The translations under genes and the position numbers were made by a program. This document shows, piece after piece, positions 1 through 6,513 of a DNA stretch of 7,224 nucleotides (positions are counted from its first letter, which is position 1; each line of letters begins with the position of its first letter). The stretch is from contig CAKSAI010000159.1 of NCBI GenBank assembly GCA_934434905.1, positions 1 through 7,224 of the forward strand, in the 5' to 3' direction. The notes below the pieces were generated by a model, which saw only the letters and a program-made list of their open reading frames with translations, was not told the DNA's origin and searched no databases. This stretch comes from an uncultured Lachnospiraceae bacterium (GTDB taxonomy: Bacteria; Bacillota; Clostridia; Lachnospirales; Lachnospiraceae).

Positions 1-1
1 G

Positions 2-889
2 TTGGCTATTCTTGTAATTCTGATTCTTACAGGTGTTTATAAAAACGGCAGAACGAGAGAATATACGGAGCAGTGGCTTGATAAGAACACCGCAGAGAAA
101 TATGATAATAATATTTTCGATCATATTACGATTACGAAGATCTATTCCAACTGTTTCTTTGCAAAAACCGTGATTCCTATGCCTTATGAGATCAAGTTAA
201 ACGGTACCCTTTCTGACGAGTGGTGTGTGGGCGATCAGATTACCTGCACCTACGATAACACCTATTATGACAAGGAGAATCAGCGTGTAGAGTGTGATTT
301 CTCAGCAGTAGAAGCAAGTGATTGGCAACCTGAACCCAATCAAGATTATAAGCCCGTTATTTATCTTTATCCCCCAAAGGAGATGCAGGTGTCTGTTAAT
401 TTGACTGTTGACGGCAAACTGACCTGCACCTATCCGTCATACGGTGATGGCTGGAAAGTAACAGCATTGCCTGATGGCACCCTTATTGATGCCAACGGAC
501 AGACCTATAATTATCTCTATTGGGAAGGCGAAACCTATGCACAGTATGATCTATCCAAAGGATTCTGTGTAAAGGGTGAAGACACTGCCGCCTTTTTAGA
601 AGATGCTCTGGATAAGCTCGGTCTTACCCGTCGTGAGGCGAATGAGTTTATCGTGTACTGGCTGCCTTTAATGGAAAAGAATCCGTACAATATCATTTCA
701 TTCCAGACTGACATTTACACCGATGCAGCACAGCTTGAAGTGAATCCTGCACCGGACACACTGATTCGTGTGTTTATGGCGTGGCAGCAAACAGACTCGT
801 TTGTAGAACTTCCTGAACAAGAACTCTCTGCTCCCAAGCGCAGCGGATTTACAGTTGTTGAATGGGGCGGCACTGAACTGAACAGATAA
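2..889 (+). CDS. C-terminal part of an anchored/secreted protein of unknown function
   Basis: This frame is open from the first bases, so the true start lies upstream. The TTG at position 2 falls inside a hydrophobic stretch (LAILVILILTG) that looks like the end of a transmembrane helix or signal anchor. About 280 mostly polar residues follow, so the bulk is probably outside the membrane. Two parts are visible: residues ~15-105, which contain three cysteines and read like a small beta domain, and residues ~117-295, which begin KPVIYLYPPKE and continue through TYPSYGDGW, PDGTL and YLYWEG. I recall that second part as a conserved region in uncharacterised Firmicute and Bacteroidetes proteins, with no known function. 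The gene ends in TAA. The 77 bases to the next gene show no clear terminator. I cannot assign an activity. The reading frame is certain, the family recognition moderate. Confidence 0.8.
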   Translation: MAILVILILTGVYKNGRTREYTEQWLDKNTAEKYDNNIFDHITITKIYSNCFFAKTVIPMPYEIKLNGTLSDEWCVGDQITCTYDNTYYDKENQRVECDFSAVEASDWQPEPNQDYKPVIYLYPPKEMQVSVNLTVDGKLTCTYPSYGDGWKVTALPDGTLIDANGQTYNYLYWEGETYAQYDLSKGFCVKGEDTAAFLEDALDKLGLTRREANEFIVYWLPLMEKNPYNIISFQTDIYTDAAQLEVNPAPDTLIRVFMAWQQTDSFVELPEQELSAPKRSGFTVVEWGGTELNR

Positions 890-966
890 GAAGATCAGAT
901 TGATAAAGAAAAAAAGGTATGGTAGAGCAAGTAATTGTGTAAGACAAATAGACGAGGTGAATTGCA

Positions 967-1308
967 ATGTGTACGCGAAATGAATTAGATGTTATTTCAA
1001 AGAAAATTGCAGCCGTATATCGGAATGTGTATGGAAAGAATCTGGTTAAGGTGATCTTATATGGCTCATATGCAAGAGGAGATTTTAACAGTGATTCTGA
1101 TATAGATATGGTGGCTATTGTGCAGGGAAAACGAATCAACCTGTAAGAGCAATTAAAGCAGGTTTGGGACGAATCAGCAGAGCTGGAATTGGAATATGGT
1201 ACGATTTTATCACCTACAGTTATTCCGTATGATGAATTTGAGCAGTATAAGGAAGACTTGCCGTATTATCGAAATATTGCGAATGAAGGGGTGATGATTA
1301 ATGTGTGA
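967..1308 (+). pseudogene. MNT-type nucleotidyltransferase, interrupted by in-frame TAA
   Basis: The frame starts at ATG 967 behind GAGGTGA (954-960). It reads a minimal nucleotidyltransferase: ILYGSYARGDFNSDSDIDM (residues ~34-52) carries the family signature GS-x10-D-x-D, in which the two aspartates bind metal. A TAA at 1144-1146 stops the frame after 59 codons. The same frame then continues protein-like (EQLKQVWDESAELELEYGT onward) to TGA at 1306-1308. Restoring one codon would give about 113 residues, normal for an MntA-like protein. CAA to TAA by a single C-to-T change is the simplest explanation. In intact MNT/HEPN (MntA-HepT, type VII) modules, MNT neutralises a HEPN RNase by adding AMP. 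Here the HEPN gene overlaps the end but is also broken. A 59-residue product would keep the GS and D-x-D motif but lose the rest of the fold. Family call strong; loss of function inferred. Confidence 0.85.
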
Positions 1309-1441
1309 TAACCGGAAAGTATTAATGCAGTATCGCCTTGATATGGCAAAAGAACGATTAGAGTCTGCAGGAATCTGGATACCCAAAGTATCATTTAGCC
1401 CCTCGAATTGTCACAGTTCAATACCTGACTTCCATAAATGA
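1301..1441 (+). pseudogene. HEPN-domain protein, 3' truncated remnant
   Basis: The ATG at 1301 overlaps the stop of the nucleotidyltransferase frame, the arrangement usual for MNT/HEPN pairs. The first ~24 codons read MCDNRKVLMQYRLDMAKERL then ESAG, matching the first helix of HEPN proteins (Y-R-L-x-x-A-K-x-x-L-E-S-A). After about position 1372-1380 the similarity stops. The frame then runs through sequence that is antisense to the end of the permease gene and ends at TGA 1439-1441 after 46 codons. The conserved R-x4-6-H RNase motif of HEPN toxins lies in the missing part, so this cannot be an active toxin. The call rests on a short match plus gene context, so it is moderately confident. Confidence 0.65.
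1373..1412. other. Rearrangement junction truncating two convergent genes
   Basis: Within about 40 bases the plus-strand HEPN gene loses its homologous sequence and the minus-strand permease gene loses its last segment. The permease frame reads normally up to YGSQV, then LNCDNSRG and a TAA at 1395-1397. Base composition also changes here, from AT-richer on the left to GC-richer on the right. This is best explained by a deletion or recombination event that joined two unrelated segments. No insertion-sequence terminal repeat, tRNA end or other known attachment site could be recognised, and the exact join cannot be placed without relatives. Confidence 0.6.
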
Positions 1442-2111
1442 TTAAATACCCCAGTCCGCTTCTTGCTGCGATGAATTCTCCGATGACGACACCTACCAGG
1501 CACAGGCCGATATTGACCTTCATCAGGGAGAAGAGAGCCGGAATATTGGAGGGCAGGATCACCTTCGTCATGACCTGGTACTTTTTCCCGCCCAGGGCGT
1601 AGATCAGCTTGATCTTCTCCGGGTCTACCGAGGAGAAGCAGGTGTACAGGTTCAGGATGGAGCCGAAGATCGCCACAGACATGCCGGTGATGATGATGGT
1701 TCGGTAGTTGGCACCCAGCCATACGATCAGAAGGGGTGCCAGGGCGGACTTGGGAAGGCTGTTTAAGATGACAAGATACGGTTCCAGTGTCTCAGACAGC
1801 TTCCGGGAAAACCATAGCAGAATGGTGAAGGCCAGGGCGCAGACAATCACCAGGAGGAAGCTTACGATGGTTTCAAAAAGCGTGACTCCGATGTGGATAG
1901 GCAGCGTCCGGTCAGCCATCATCTGCAGGAAGCAGATGCCAATCCTGGAGGGACTGCTGAAGATAAAGGAATCGATGAATCCAAAGGTCGCGGCGATCTC
2001 CCACAGCAGGCCAAAGGTGATAAAGATAAGAAGCCGGCTGCAGGCCACAGTGCGCCGATGCTTCTTCCGGGCGGTCAGAAAACGGATCTGAGCCGCAGAA
2101 ATTTCAGTCAT
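1395..2111 (-). CDS. ABC transporter permease, SsuC/TauC-type, C-terminally truncated
   Basis: This is the inner-membrane subunit of a nitrate/sulfonate/taurine-type importer (BPD_transp_1 fold). Hydrophobic helices lie at residues ~25-45, ~75-100, ~110-132, ~138-157 and ~195-213. The EAA loop that docks on the ATPase is visible as YALGGKKYQVMTKVILPSNIP (residues 171-191), followed by GEFIAARSGLGYLIIYGSQV, typical of the family. Members usually run on for another 25-40 residues with a final helix. Here only LNCDNSRG and a stop follow, so the last helix is missing and the protein is probably non-functional. The start is ATG 2111-2109, behind AAGGAG (2127-2122 on the minus strand). It overlaps the end of the ATPase gene by 8 bases, indicating translational coupling. 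A substrate-binding protein gene would be expected but is absent, so the substrate cannot be named. Confidence 0.85.
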   Translation of the reverse strand: MTEISAAQIRFLTARKKHRRTVACSRLLIFITFGLLWEIAATFGFIDSFIFSSPSRIGICFLQMMADRTLPIHIGVTLFETIVSFLLVIVCALAFTILLWFSRKLSETLEPYLVILNSLPKSALAPLLIVWLGANYRTIIITGMSVAIFGSILNLYTCFSSVDPEKIKLIYALGGKKYQVMTKVILPSNIPALFSLMKVNIGLCLVGVVIGEFIAARSGLGYLIIYGSQVLNCDNSRG

Positions 2112-2871
2112 TCTCGTTCATCTCCTTCCAAATCTCATTGAAATAATCCTTAAATTCCGGCGCGTTTCTCCGCAGCAGCGGCGACAGGTTGCTGTCGAAG
2201 GTAACCGGGAGTATGCGCTGTATCGTGCCGGGACGTCTGGTCAGTATGATAACGCGGCTCGCAAGGCTCACCGCCTCGGACAGGTCATGGGTCACCAGAC
2301 CAGCAGTCTTGTGTTCTTTCTTTATGATGGTTCCGATGTCATCCCCGACAGTCAGGCGTGTCTGATAATCAAGAGCGGAAAAGGGCTCATCTAAAAGCAG
2401 CAGTTCGGGCTCCAACGCCAGCGTTCGGATGAGGGCTGCGCGCTGCCGCATGCCTCCGGACAACTGGGAGGGCTTGGCATCCCTGAATTTGTAAAGGCCA
2501 TAGGTCTTAAGCATGTCGGCCACGGCCTCCTTTTTTGCAGGAGTCAGCTTCTTTTGAATCTCCGGGCCCAGCAGTACATTCTGCCAGACCGTGCGCCACT
2601 CGAAGAGATGGTCGTGCTGAAGCATGTAGCCGATGGTGCCGGAGCCCGGATGGAACAGCTTTTGTCCATAAAGTAAAATGGAACCGTGTTCCGGTTCCAG
2701 TAGGCCGCTTAAGAGCGATAAAAGCGTGGATTTGCCGCAGCCGCTGGGGCCGACGACAGCCACAAACTCGCCTTTGTACACAGTGAAATTTATATTAGTC
2801 AAGGCCGGTGTCTCACCCTGCACGGTGTGATAGGAATAGCCGACCGATCTTAGTTCCAGGAGTTTTTCCAT
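2104..2871 (-). CDS. ABC transporter ATP-binding protein, SsuB/TauB-type
   Basis: A cytoplasmic ATPase of 255 residues that powers the adjacent permease. All core motifs are present: Walker A GPSGCGKST (41-49), Q-loop glutamine 85 in MLQHD, signature LSGGMRQR (137-144), Walker B LLLLDEP (157-163), D-loop SALD (165-168) and H-loop THD with His195. The length and the LVTHDLSEAVSLASRVIILTRRPG-like stretch (split here as THDLSEA, then the RRPG segment to ~215) match the SsuB/TauB group. The start at 2871 is chosen because GGAGG (2882-2878 on the minus strand) sits six bases upstream. The frame is open further, to 3096, but that extension is antisense-frame noise over the AraC gene. The gene lies 52 bases after the AraC-type regulator and overlaps the permease start, so the three read as one operon. 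It looks intact, although its permease partner is cut. Confidence 0.93.
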   Translation of the reverse strand: MEKLLELRSVGYSYHTVQGETPALTNINFTVYKGEFVAVVGPSGCGKSTLLSLLSGLLEPEHGSILLYGQKLFHPGSGTIGYMLQHDHLFEWRTVWQNVLLGPEIQKKLTPAKKEAVADMLKTYGLYKFRDAKPSQLSGGMRQRAALIRTLALEPELLLLDEPFSALDYQTRLTVGDDIGTIIKKEHKTAGLVTHDLSEAVSLASRVIILTRRPGTIQRILPVTFDSNLSPLLRRNAPEFKDYFNEIWKEMNEND

Positions 2872-2923
2872 ATCGATCCTCCAGATATATTCCTTACTAT
2901 AATATGTAGGAGGACGCCCGATG

Positions 2924-3331
2924 CTACTCGCGTTCCACAGCCCGGTTTCGGAATGCCTTGGGCGAGACATGGTATTTGCGTTTAAATATGGTATTAAAAT
3001 ACGAGACGGAAGAGAAGCCGATGTTATTGCATATGGAAAGAATGGTCTCATCGGTGTACTGTAGCTGGAAGGCTGCCTGCTGCAGGCGGATGTCATTGAG
3101 ATAATCCGTCATGGTACAGCCCATGTAATTCTGAAAGGTTCTGCACATATAGGATTTGCTGAAGTGGTAGGGCTCTAAGATCTGATCCAGACCAGCCTTC
3201 AGAAAATCATTCATGTGGAAGCGTCCAAGCAGCTCACGAAACCACGCCGGATAGTAGTCGTTATCGCGCTGTGCTTCCTCTTCAATCATGCTGTTCAAAA
3301 GAGAGACACAAAGCGTGCGCAGTACAGCCAT
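2924..3331 (-). CDS. AraC-family regulator DNA-binding domain, probably 5' truncated
   Basis: The C-terminal ~100 residues form the AraC double helix-turn-helix: FSKSYMCRTFQNYMGCT is the first recognition region, ILSICNNIGFSSVSYFNTIFKRKY the classic second helix-turn-helix (given here as landmarks, residues ~97-120), then SPKAFRNR. Family members with such linkers usually carry a further 120-160 residues of N-terminal ligand-binding cupin domain. Here the first ATG (3331) has no ribosome binding site, and the frame continues protein-like upstream as VVPEIYSDFK before running into antisense of eutQ, where it stops near 3460 without any start codon. I therefore read it as a regulator that lost its sensor domain and start. 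It precedes the ABC ATPase by 52 bases on the same strand and was probably its regulator. A short stand-alone AraC protein remains possible. Confidence 0.8.
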   Translation of the reverse strand: MAVLRTLCVSLLNSMIEEEAQRDNDYYPAWFRELLGRFHMNDFLKAGLDQILEPYHFSKSYMCRTFQNYMGCTMTDYLNDIRLQQAAFQLQYTDETILSICNNIGFSSVSYFNTIFKRKYHVSPKAFRNRAVERE

Positions 3332-3382
3332 CTTAAAATCAGAATAGATCTCAGGAACAACATGGAGCGTGGAGCTGGCGCC

Positions 3383-3874
3383 ATGGACACGGAGGCGCTC
3401 ACCAGAATGGTAGCGGAGCTGCTGAAAGAGAAGCTTGGCACGGTGGATGGCTGTGGTTCATGTAGCAGATCCACCCAGAGCGGATACCCGGACTTTGATG
3501 ATGTCCGGGAGGGCGCGGACGGCGTGACTGCCGTGAAGGTTCCGCTTGTGAGGACAGCACAGAGAGATCGGCTGGACACAGGCAATCCGAAAGATCAGGT
3601 TTATACCCACGATATGTTCTCCCTTGCGGAGAGTTCCCGACTGGGCTGTGGCGTCATGGAGATGGAAAACACAACCTTTGACTGGACCCTGAATTACGAT
3701 GAGATCGATTATGTGATCGATGGAACGCTCACAATCCTGAAAAATGGCAAATCTGTGACCGCTGGGCCAGGAGAGATCATCCTGATCCCAAAGGGTTCCG
3801 CCATCCAGTTCTCCGTGATGGGTAAGGCCAGGTTTCTGTATGTGACGAATCCGGCGGATTGGAATGGGCAGTAG
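3383..3874 (+). CDS. eutQ: EutQ-type cupin, ethanolamine utilization protein (orphan)
   Basis: A 163-residue protein. Residues ~88-158 form a single cupin barrel with the characteristic EutQ strings RLGCGVMEMENTTFDWTLNY, DEIDYVIDGTL (107-117), AGPGEIILIPKGS (127-139) and RFLYVTNPADW near the end. The N-terminal MDTEALTRMVAELLKEKLG helix resembles encapsulation or leader helices of microcompartment-associated proteins. Salmonella EutQ has reported acetate kinase activity and is needed for anaerobic ethanolamine use. The Firmicute form is shorter, as here. The ATG at 3383 is preferred on family N-terminus, with GGAG eight bases upstream. ATG 3362, with AGGA upstream, would add seven residues. 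No other eut or microcompartment gene is in the window and no promoter is evident just upstream, where the truncated AraC gene lies on the other strand. The gene may be displaced and unexpressed, although its frame is intact. Confidence 0.85.
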   Translation: MDTEALTRMVAELLKEKLGTVDGCGSCSRSTQSGYPDFDDVREGADGVTAVKVPLVRTAQRDRLDTGNPKDQVYTHDMFSLAESSRLGCGVMEMENTTFDWTLNYDEIDYVIDGTLTILKNGKSVTAGPGEIILIPKGSAIQFSVMGKARFLYVTNPADWNGQ

Positions 3875-3903
3875 GGTATGACAGTGGGACGGCTATATTT
3901 TTC

Positions 3904-3932
3904 TTGACACGATTTTCAGATTGTTTTATTAT
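3904..3932 (+). promoter_or_regulatory. Sigma-A promoter for the rhamnosidase gene
   Basis: TTGACA (3904-3909) and TATTAT (3927-3932) are separated by exactly 17 bases. The -35 hexamer is consensus and the -10 matches at five of six positions. The segment is AT-rich, unlike the flanking coding DNA, and lies in the gap between eutQ and the GH78 gene. Transcription would begin near 3939-3941, leaving a leader of about 30 bases before the start at 3971. No clear operator palindrome was found around it. With such a strong core, control would have to come from a repressor or catabolite site not recognised here. Confidence 0.75.
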
Positions 3933-3970
3933 TCAAAGTAAATATATCGCGGAACAAGGAGAACGATACG

Positions 3971-5884
3971 TTGAGAGAAATATTTGAAAAAGCTTCCTGG
4001 ATCTGGTGTAATTCCAGTCCCGGGGAGGATGAATACGGAGAATTTGCAGACAGCTTTACCTATAAGTCGGGAAGGGCGGTATTACGGATCTCTGCGGACA
4101 GTAACTATGCGGCTTACGTCAACGGCAGGCTGGCCGCATGGGGACAGTATGCCGACTTCCCCTATGATAAGGTGTACGATGAGGTGGACGTCACCGTATA
4201 CTGTCGGGAGGGAGAGAATCGCCTGGCAGTGCTGGTCTGGTATTATGGCATCGACACGACCCAGGTATATTATCCGGGAAATGCAGGCGTTTTGTATGAA
4301 CTGGCCTGTGGGCAGGAGATCCTGTGTGAGAGCAATGAGAAGACGCTGTCCCGTCAGAGCCGTGCCTATCAGAGCCACCGGAAGCAGCGGATCACCGAGC
4401 AGCTGGGATTTGGCTATGGCTATGACGCCACAAAGGAGGATGAGTGGAAGACTGGCATCCTGGTGGATTTCTCCCCTTCTGAAATTGTGGATCAGAATCC
4501 GACGCTTTCCCTCCGTCCCTGCAAGAAGCTGACCCTGATGCCGGAGGTGATGGGCCGGGAATGTAAGCATATCACAGATACGGATGTGATCTTTGACCTT
4601 GGCGGCGAGCAGGTGGGATTTTTGAGTTTTGTCCTTATCTCACCATGTGAACAGGATATTACGGTGGCCTACGGGGAGCACCTGGCAGACGGCCGCGTCC
4701 GCCATGAGATCGACGGCCGGAATTTCAGTATTTCCTACCGGGCGAAGAACGGGGACAATACATTTTTGAATCCCTTCCGAAGATTCGGCTGCCGGTATCT
4801 GGAAGTATACTCGGAATATCCGCTGGAGATAAGGAAAATGGCCATCGCCCCAACGCTTTATGAGCTTGCGGAGAAGGAACGACCCAGACTGACCGGGAAG
4901 CAGAATAAGATCTATGATATGTGCGTGGAGACGCTGCATCTGTGCATGCATGAGCACTACGAGGATTGTCCCTGGCGGGAGCAGGCGCTGTACACCATGG
5001 ACAGCCGGAACCAGATGCTCTGTGGGTACTATGCCTTTGGCGAATACATATTCCCCAGATCCAATCTCTGGCTGATCTCTAAGGATCGGCGGGCAGACGG
5101 TCTCCTGTCCATCTGTTATCCGATGTCATGGGACTATGTGATCCCGTCCTTTACACTCCACTATGTGACAGAGTGCAGAGAGTACATGGATTACAGCGGG
5201 GATAAGGAGTTTATCAGGGAGATCTATCCCAAGCTGGTTTCCTGTGTGGAAACCTTCCTGAATCACATGGAGGATGGCCTGGTGATGCCTTTCATGGGGG
5301 AGAATTACTGGAATTTCTATGAATGGCGGAACGGTCTGGATGGTGTGGACGAGAGAAAAAATGTGCCGGATCTGATCTTAAATGCGCTGCTGTCTGTGGC
5401 TTTGCAGAATATGGCGGCAATTGCGGCCGCACTTGAGATGGAAAACGGTTACGCCAAGCTGGCAGAAACGTTGAATATGCGGATCCATGAGGTGTTTCTG
5501 GATAAGAAGACGGGAATCTTCTATGATTTCCCGGAGCATAATTCCTATAGTCAGCTTGGCAATGCCCTCGCCGTGCTCTGTGGAGCCGCAGAGATAGAGG
5601 AAGCACAGGCTGTCTGTGAACGATTGGAAAAGGATGCGGATATGACGCCCATTTCCCTTTCCATGAAGTGCTTCAAATATGACGCCTGGCTGAAGGTGGA
5701 CCGGGAGCGGTATGCGTCGGTTGTGCTTACGGATATCGAGGACACCTATACGCCTATGATCGAATACGGAAGCACCACCGTGTGGGAGACGGAGCTGGGT
5801 GAAAAAGATTTCGACAATGCCGGAAGCCTGTGCCACGGATGGAGCGCGCTGCCGATTTATTATTATCATATCCTGCAGGGATAA
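3971..5884 (+). CDS. GH78 alpha-L-rhamnosidase-like glycoside hydrolase
   Basis: A 637-residue enzyme predicted to release terminal L-rhamnose from plant glycosides or oligosaccharides. An N-terminal beta-sandwich region (~1-295, with FDLGGEQVGF and RRFGCRYLEVY) precedes an (alpha/alpha)6 barrel. In the barrel, EDCPWREQALYTMDSRN places Asp332, Glu337 and Asp344 at the same spacing (5 and 7) as the catalytic-site acids Asp567, Glu572 and Asp579 of Bacillus RhaB as I remember them. The C-terminal EYGSTTVWE gives Glu606, the counterpart of the second key glutamate, followed by SLCHGWSA. There is no signal peptide, so it acts in the cytoplasm on imported substrate. Many relatives are 800-1000 residues, so this is a compact form. 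The TTG start is supported by AAGGAG (3956-3961) nine bases upstream. The gene has its own promoter, and no sugar transporter or rhamnose catabolic gene adjoins it. Substrate is unproven. Confidence 0.88.
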   Translation: MREIFEKASWIWCNSSPGEDEYGEFADSFTYKSGRAVLRISADSNYAAYVNGRLAAWGQYADFPYDKVYDEVDVTVYCREGENRLAVLVWYYGIDTTQVYYPGNAGVLYELACGQEILCESNEKTLSRQSRAYQSHRKQRITEQLGFGYGYDATKEDEWKTGILVDFSPSEIVDQNPTLSLRPCKKLTLMPEVMGRECKHITDTDVIFDLGGEQVGFLSFVLISPCEQDITVAYGEHLADGRVRHEIDGRNFSISYRAKNGDNTFLNPFRRFGCRYLEVYSEYPLEIRKMAIAPTLYELAEKERPRLTGKQNKIYDMCVETLHLCMHEHYEDCPWREQALYTMDSRNQMLCGYYAFGEYIFPRSNLWLISKDRRADGLLSICYPMSWDYVIPSFTLHYVTECREYMDYSGDKEFIREIYPKLVSCVETFLNHMEDGLVMPFMGENYWNFYEWRNGLDGVDERKNVPDLILNALLSVALQNMAAIAAALEMENGYAKLAETLNMRIHEVFLDKKTGIFYDFPEHNSYSQLGNALAVLCGAAEIEEAQAVCERLEKDADMTPISLSMKCFKYDAWLKVDRERYASVVLTDIEDTYTPMIEYGSTTVWETELGEKDFDNAGSLCHGWSALPIYYYHILQG

Positions 5885-5959
5885 TGGGGATTTTCTTGCG
5901 CTTTTATCTCGATTGTGATAAGCTTATTCTATGAGTAATACGGAAAGCAGGTGAGCAAA
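5885..5959. other. Short intergenic region without a convincing terminator
   Basis: Between the rhamnosidase stop and the next start lie 75 AT-rich bases. They contain the perfect 10-base palindrome ATAAGCTTAT (5918-5927), but it lacks the GC-rich stem and T-run of an intrinsic terminator. A weak -10-like TATTCT (5925-5930) has no good -35 partner at the right distance. AGGTGA (5949-5954) is the ribosome binding site of the next, broken gene. Confidence 0.4.
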
Positions 5960-6513
5960 ATGGCTCAGATAACAGTTTATCACGGCTCGGAGATCAGCTG
6001 AAGGTGGTGGATCTGAATGACTGCGGAGTTCTGGCCTGGATTGCGGAGATAGCCGCAAATCGCGGAACGGAGCAGGAAGCGACGGAAGCTTTGGGGGATA
6101 AGATCGTAACATATTACAGAATGAATACAGACGCCTGTGATGTAATAAAAGGATATCGGGCAGATGACAGCTATACGCAGGTAATGGAAGCTTTTTTACA
6201 GAATCAGATAAATGTATTTGAAGTGGAACGACTATTTTACAAAGGTGCCTTGGGAAACCAGATTTTCTTGAAATCGGCAAAGGCGTTTGATTGTGTGAAA
6301 TGGGTGGATTCTTATCCGGTTGTGTGCACAGAGGAAGATAAGAGAGCGGATTTTCTGGCCAGGCGTGAGGTGAATCATTTCCTGTCACAGCGGACGAAGG
6401 CAATTTTGCTGGAGGGCTATGAGGTGCCGGGAGTCACGGCGCGTTATGCCATACAGAACCGGCTTGTGTATGAGAAGGAGAGTGGCGGCTATGCAGACAC
6501 CAGCATACGATGA
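5960..6513 (+). pseudogene. DUF3990-family protein with internal deletion and frameshift
   Basis: A good ribosome binding site (AGGTGA, 5949-5954) leads to ATG 5960 and MAQITVYHGSEIS, then TGA at 5999-6001. TVYHGS is the expected N-terminus of DUF3990 proteins. One frame over, starting about 5992, the sequence reads DQLKVVDLND and continues to TGA 6511-6513 with the rest of the family: GYRADDSY, then AFLQNQINV, then LGNQIFLKSAKAFD. So N- and C-terminal parts of one gene are joined after loss of roughly 55-65 codons, with a frame change. Only a GTG at 6004 could start the long part (169 residues), and it lacks a properly spaced binding site. DUF3990 is, to my recollection, related to ADP-ribosyltransferase-like folds, with YHGS near the NAD-binding start; the deleted stretch would take most of that site. 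Loss of activity is inferred. The 3' end overlaps the next gene by 23 bases. Confidence 0.8.

Noticed and set aside
967..1308. Stop-codon recoding at TAA 1144-1146 rather than a nonsense mutation
   Set aside because: Several other genes in the window end in TAA, no recoding signal is evident, and the adjoining partner gene is also broken, so decay is simpler.
1708..2141. Two open frames on the plus strand over the permease gene
   Set aside because: They are rich in Arg/Ser/Pro, lack ribosome binding sites and are shadows of the real minus-strand gene.
2872..3096. A 75-residue N-terminal extension of the ABC ATPase
   Set aside because: It overlaps the AraC gene in another frame. The GGAGG six bases before ATG 2871 and the family N-terminus fix the start.
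3215..3382. An N-terminal extension of the EutQ frame by about 56 residues
   Set aside because: It runs antisense through the AraC coding sequence, does not resemble EutQ N-termini, and better starts with Shine-Dalgarno-like bases exist at 3362 or 3383.
3848..3860. AATCCGGCGGATT near the end of eutQ as a terminator hairpin
   Set aside because: The stem is only five pairs, lies within the coding sequence and is not followed by a T-run.
4082..5869. Several minus-strand frames of 100-160 residues inside the rhamnosidase gene
   Set aside because: Low-complexity shadow reading of a GC-rich coding gene with no start signals or recognisable domains.
5918..5927. ATAAGCTTAT palindrome as a terminator or operator
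   Set aside because: It is AT-rich, short, has no T-tract and is a common sequence. No partner site was found.
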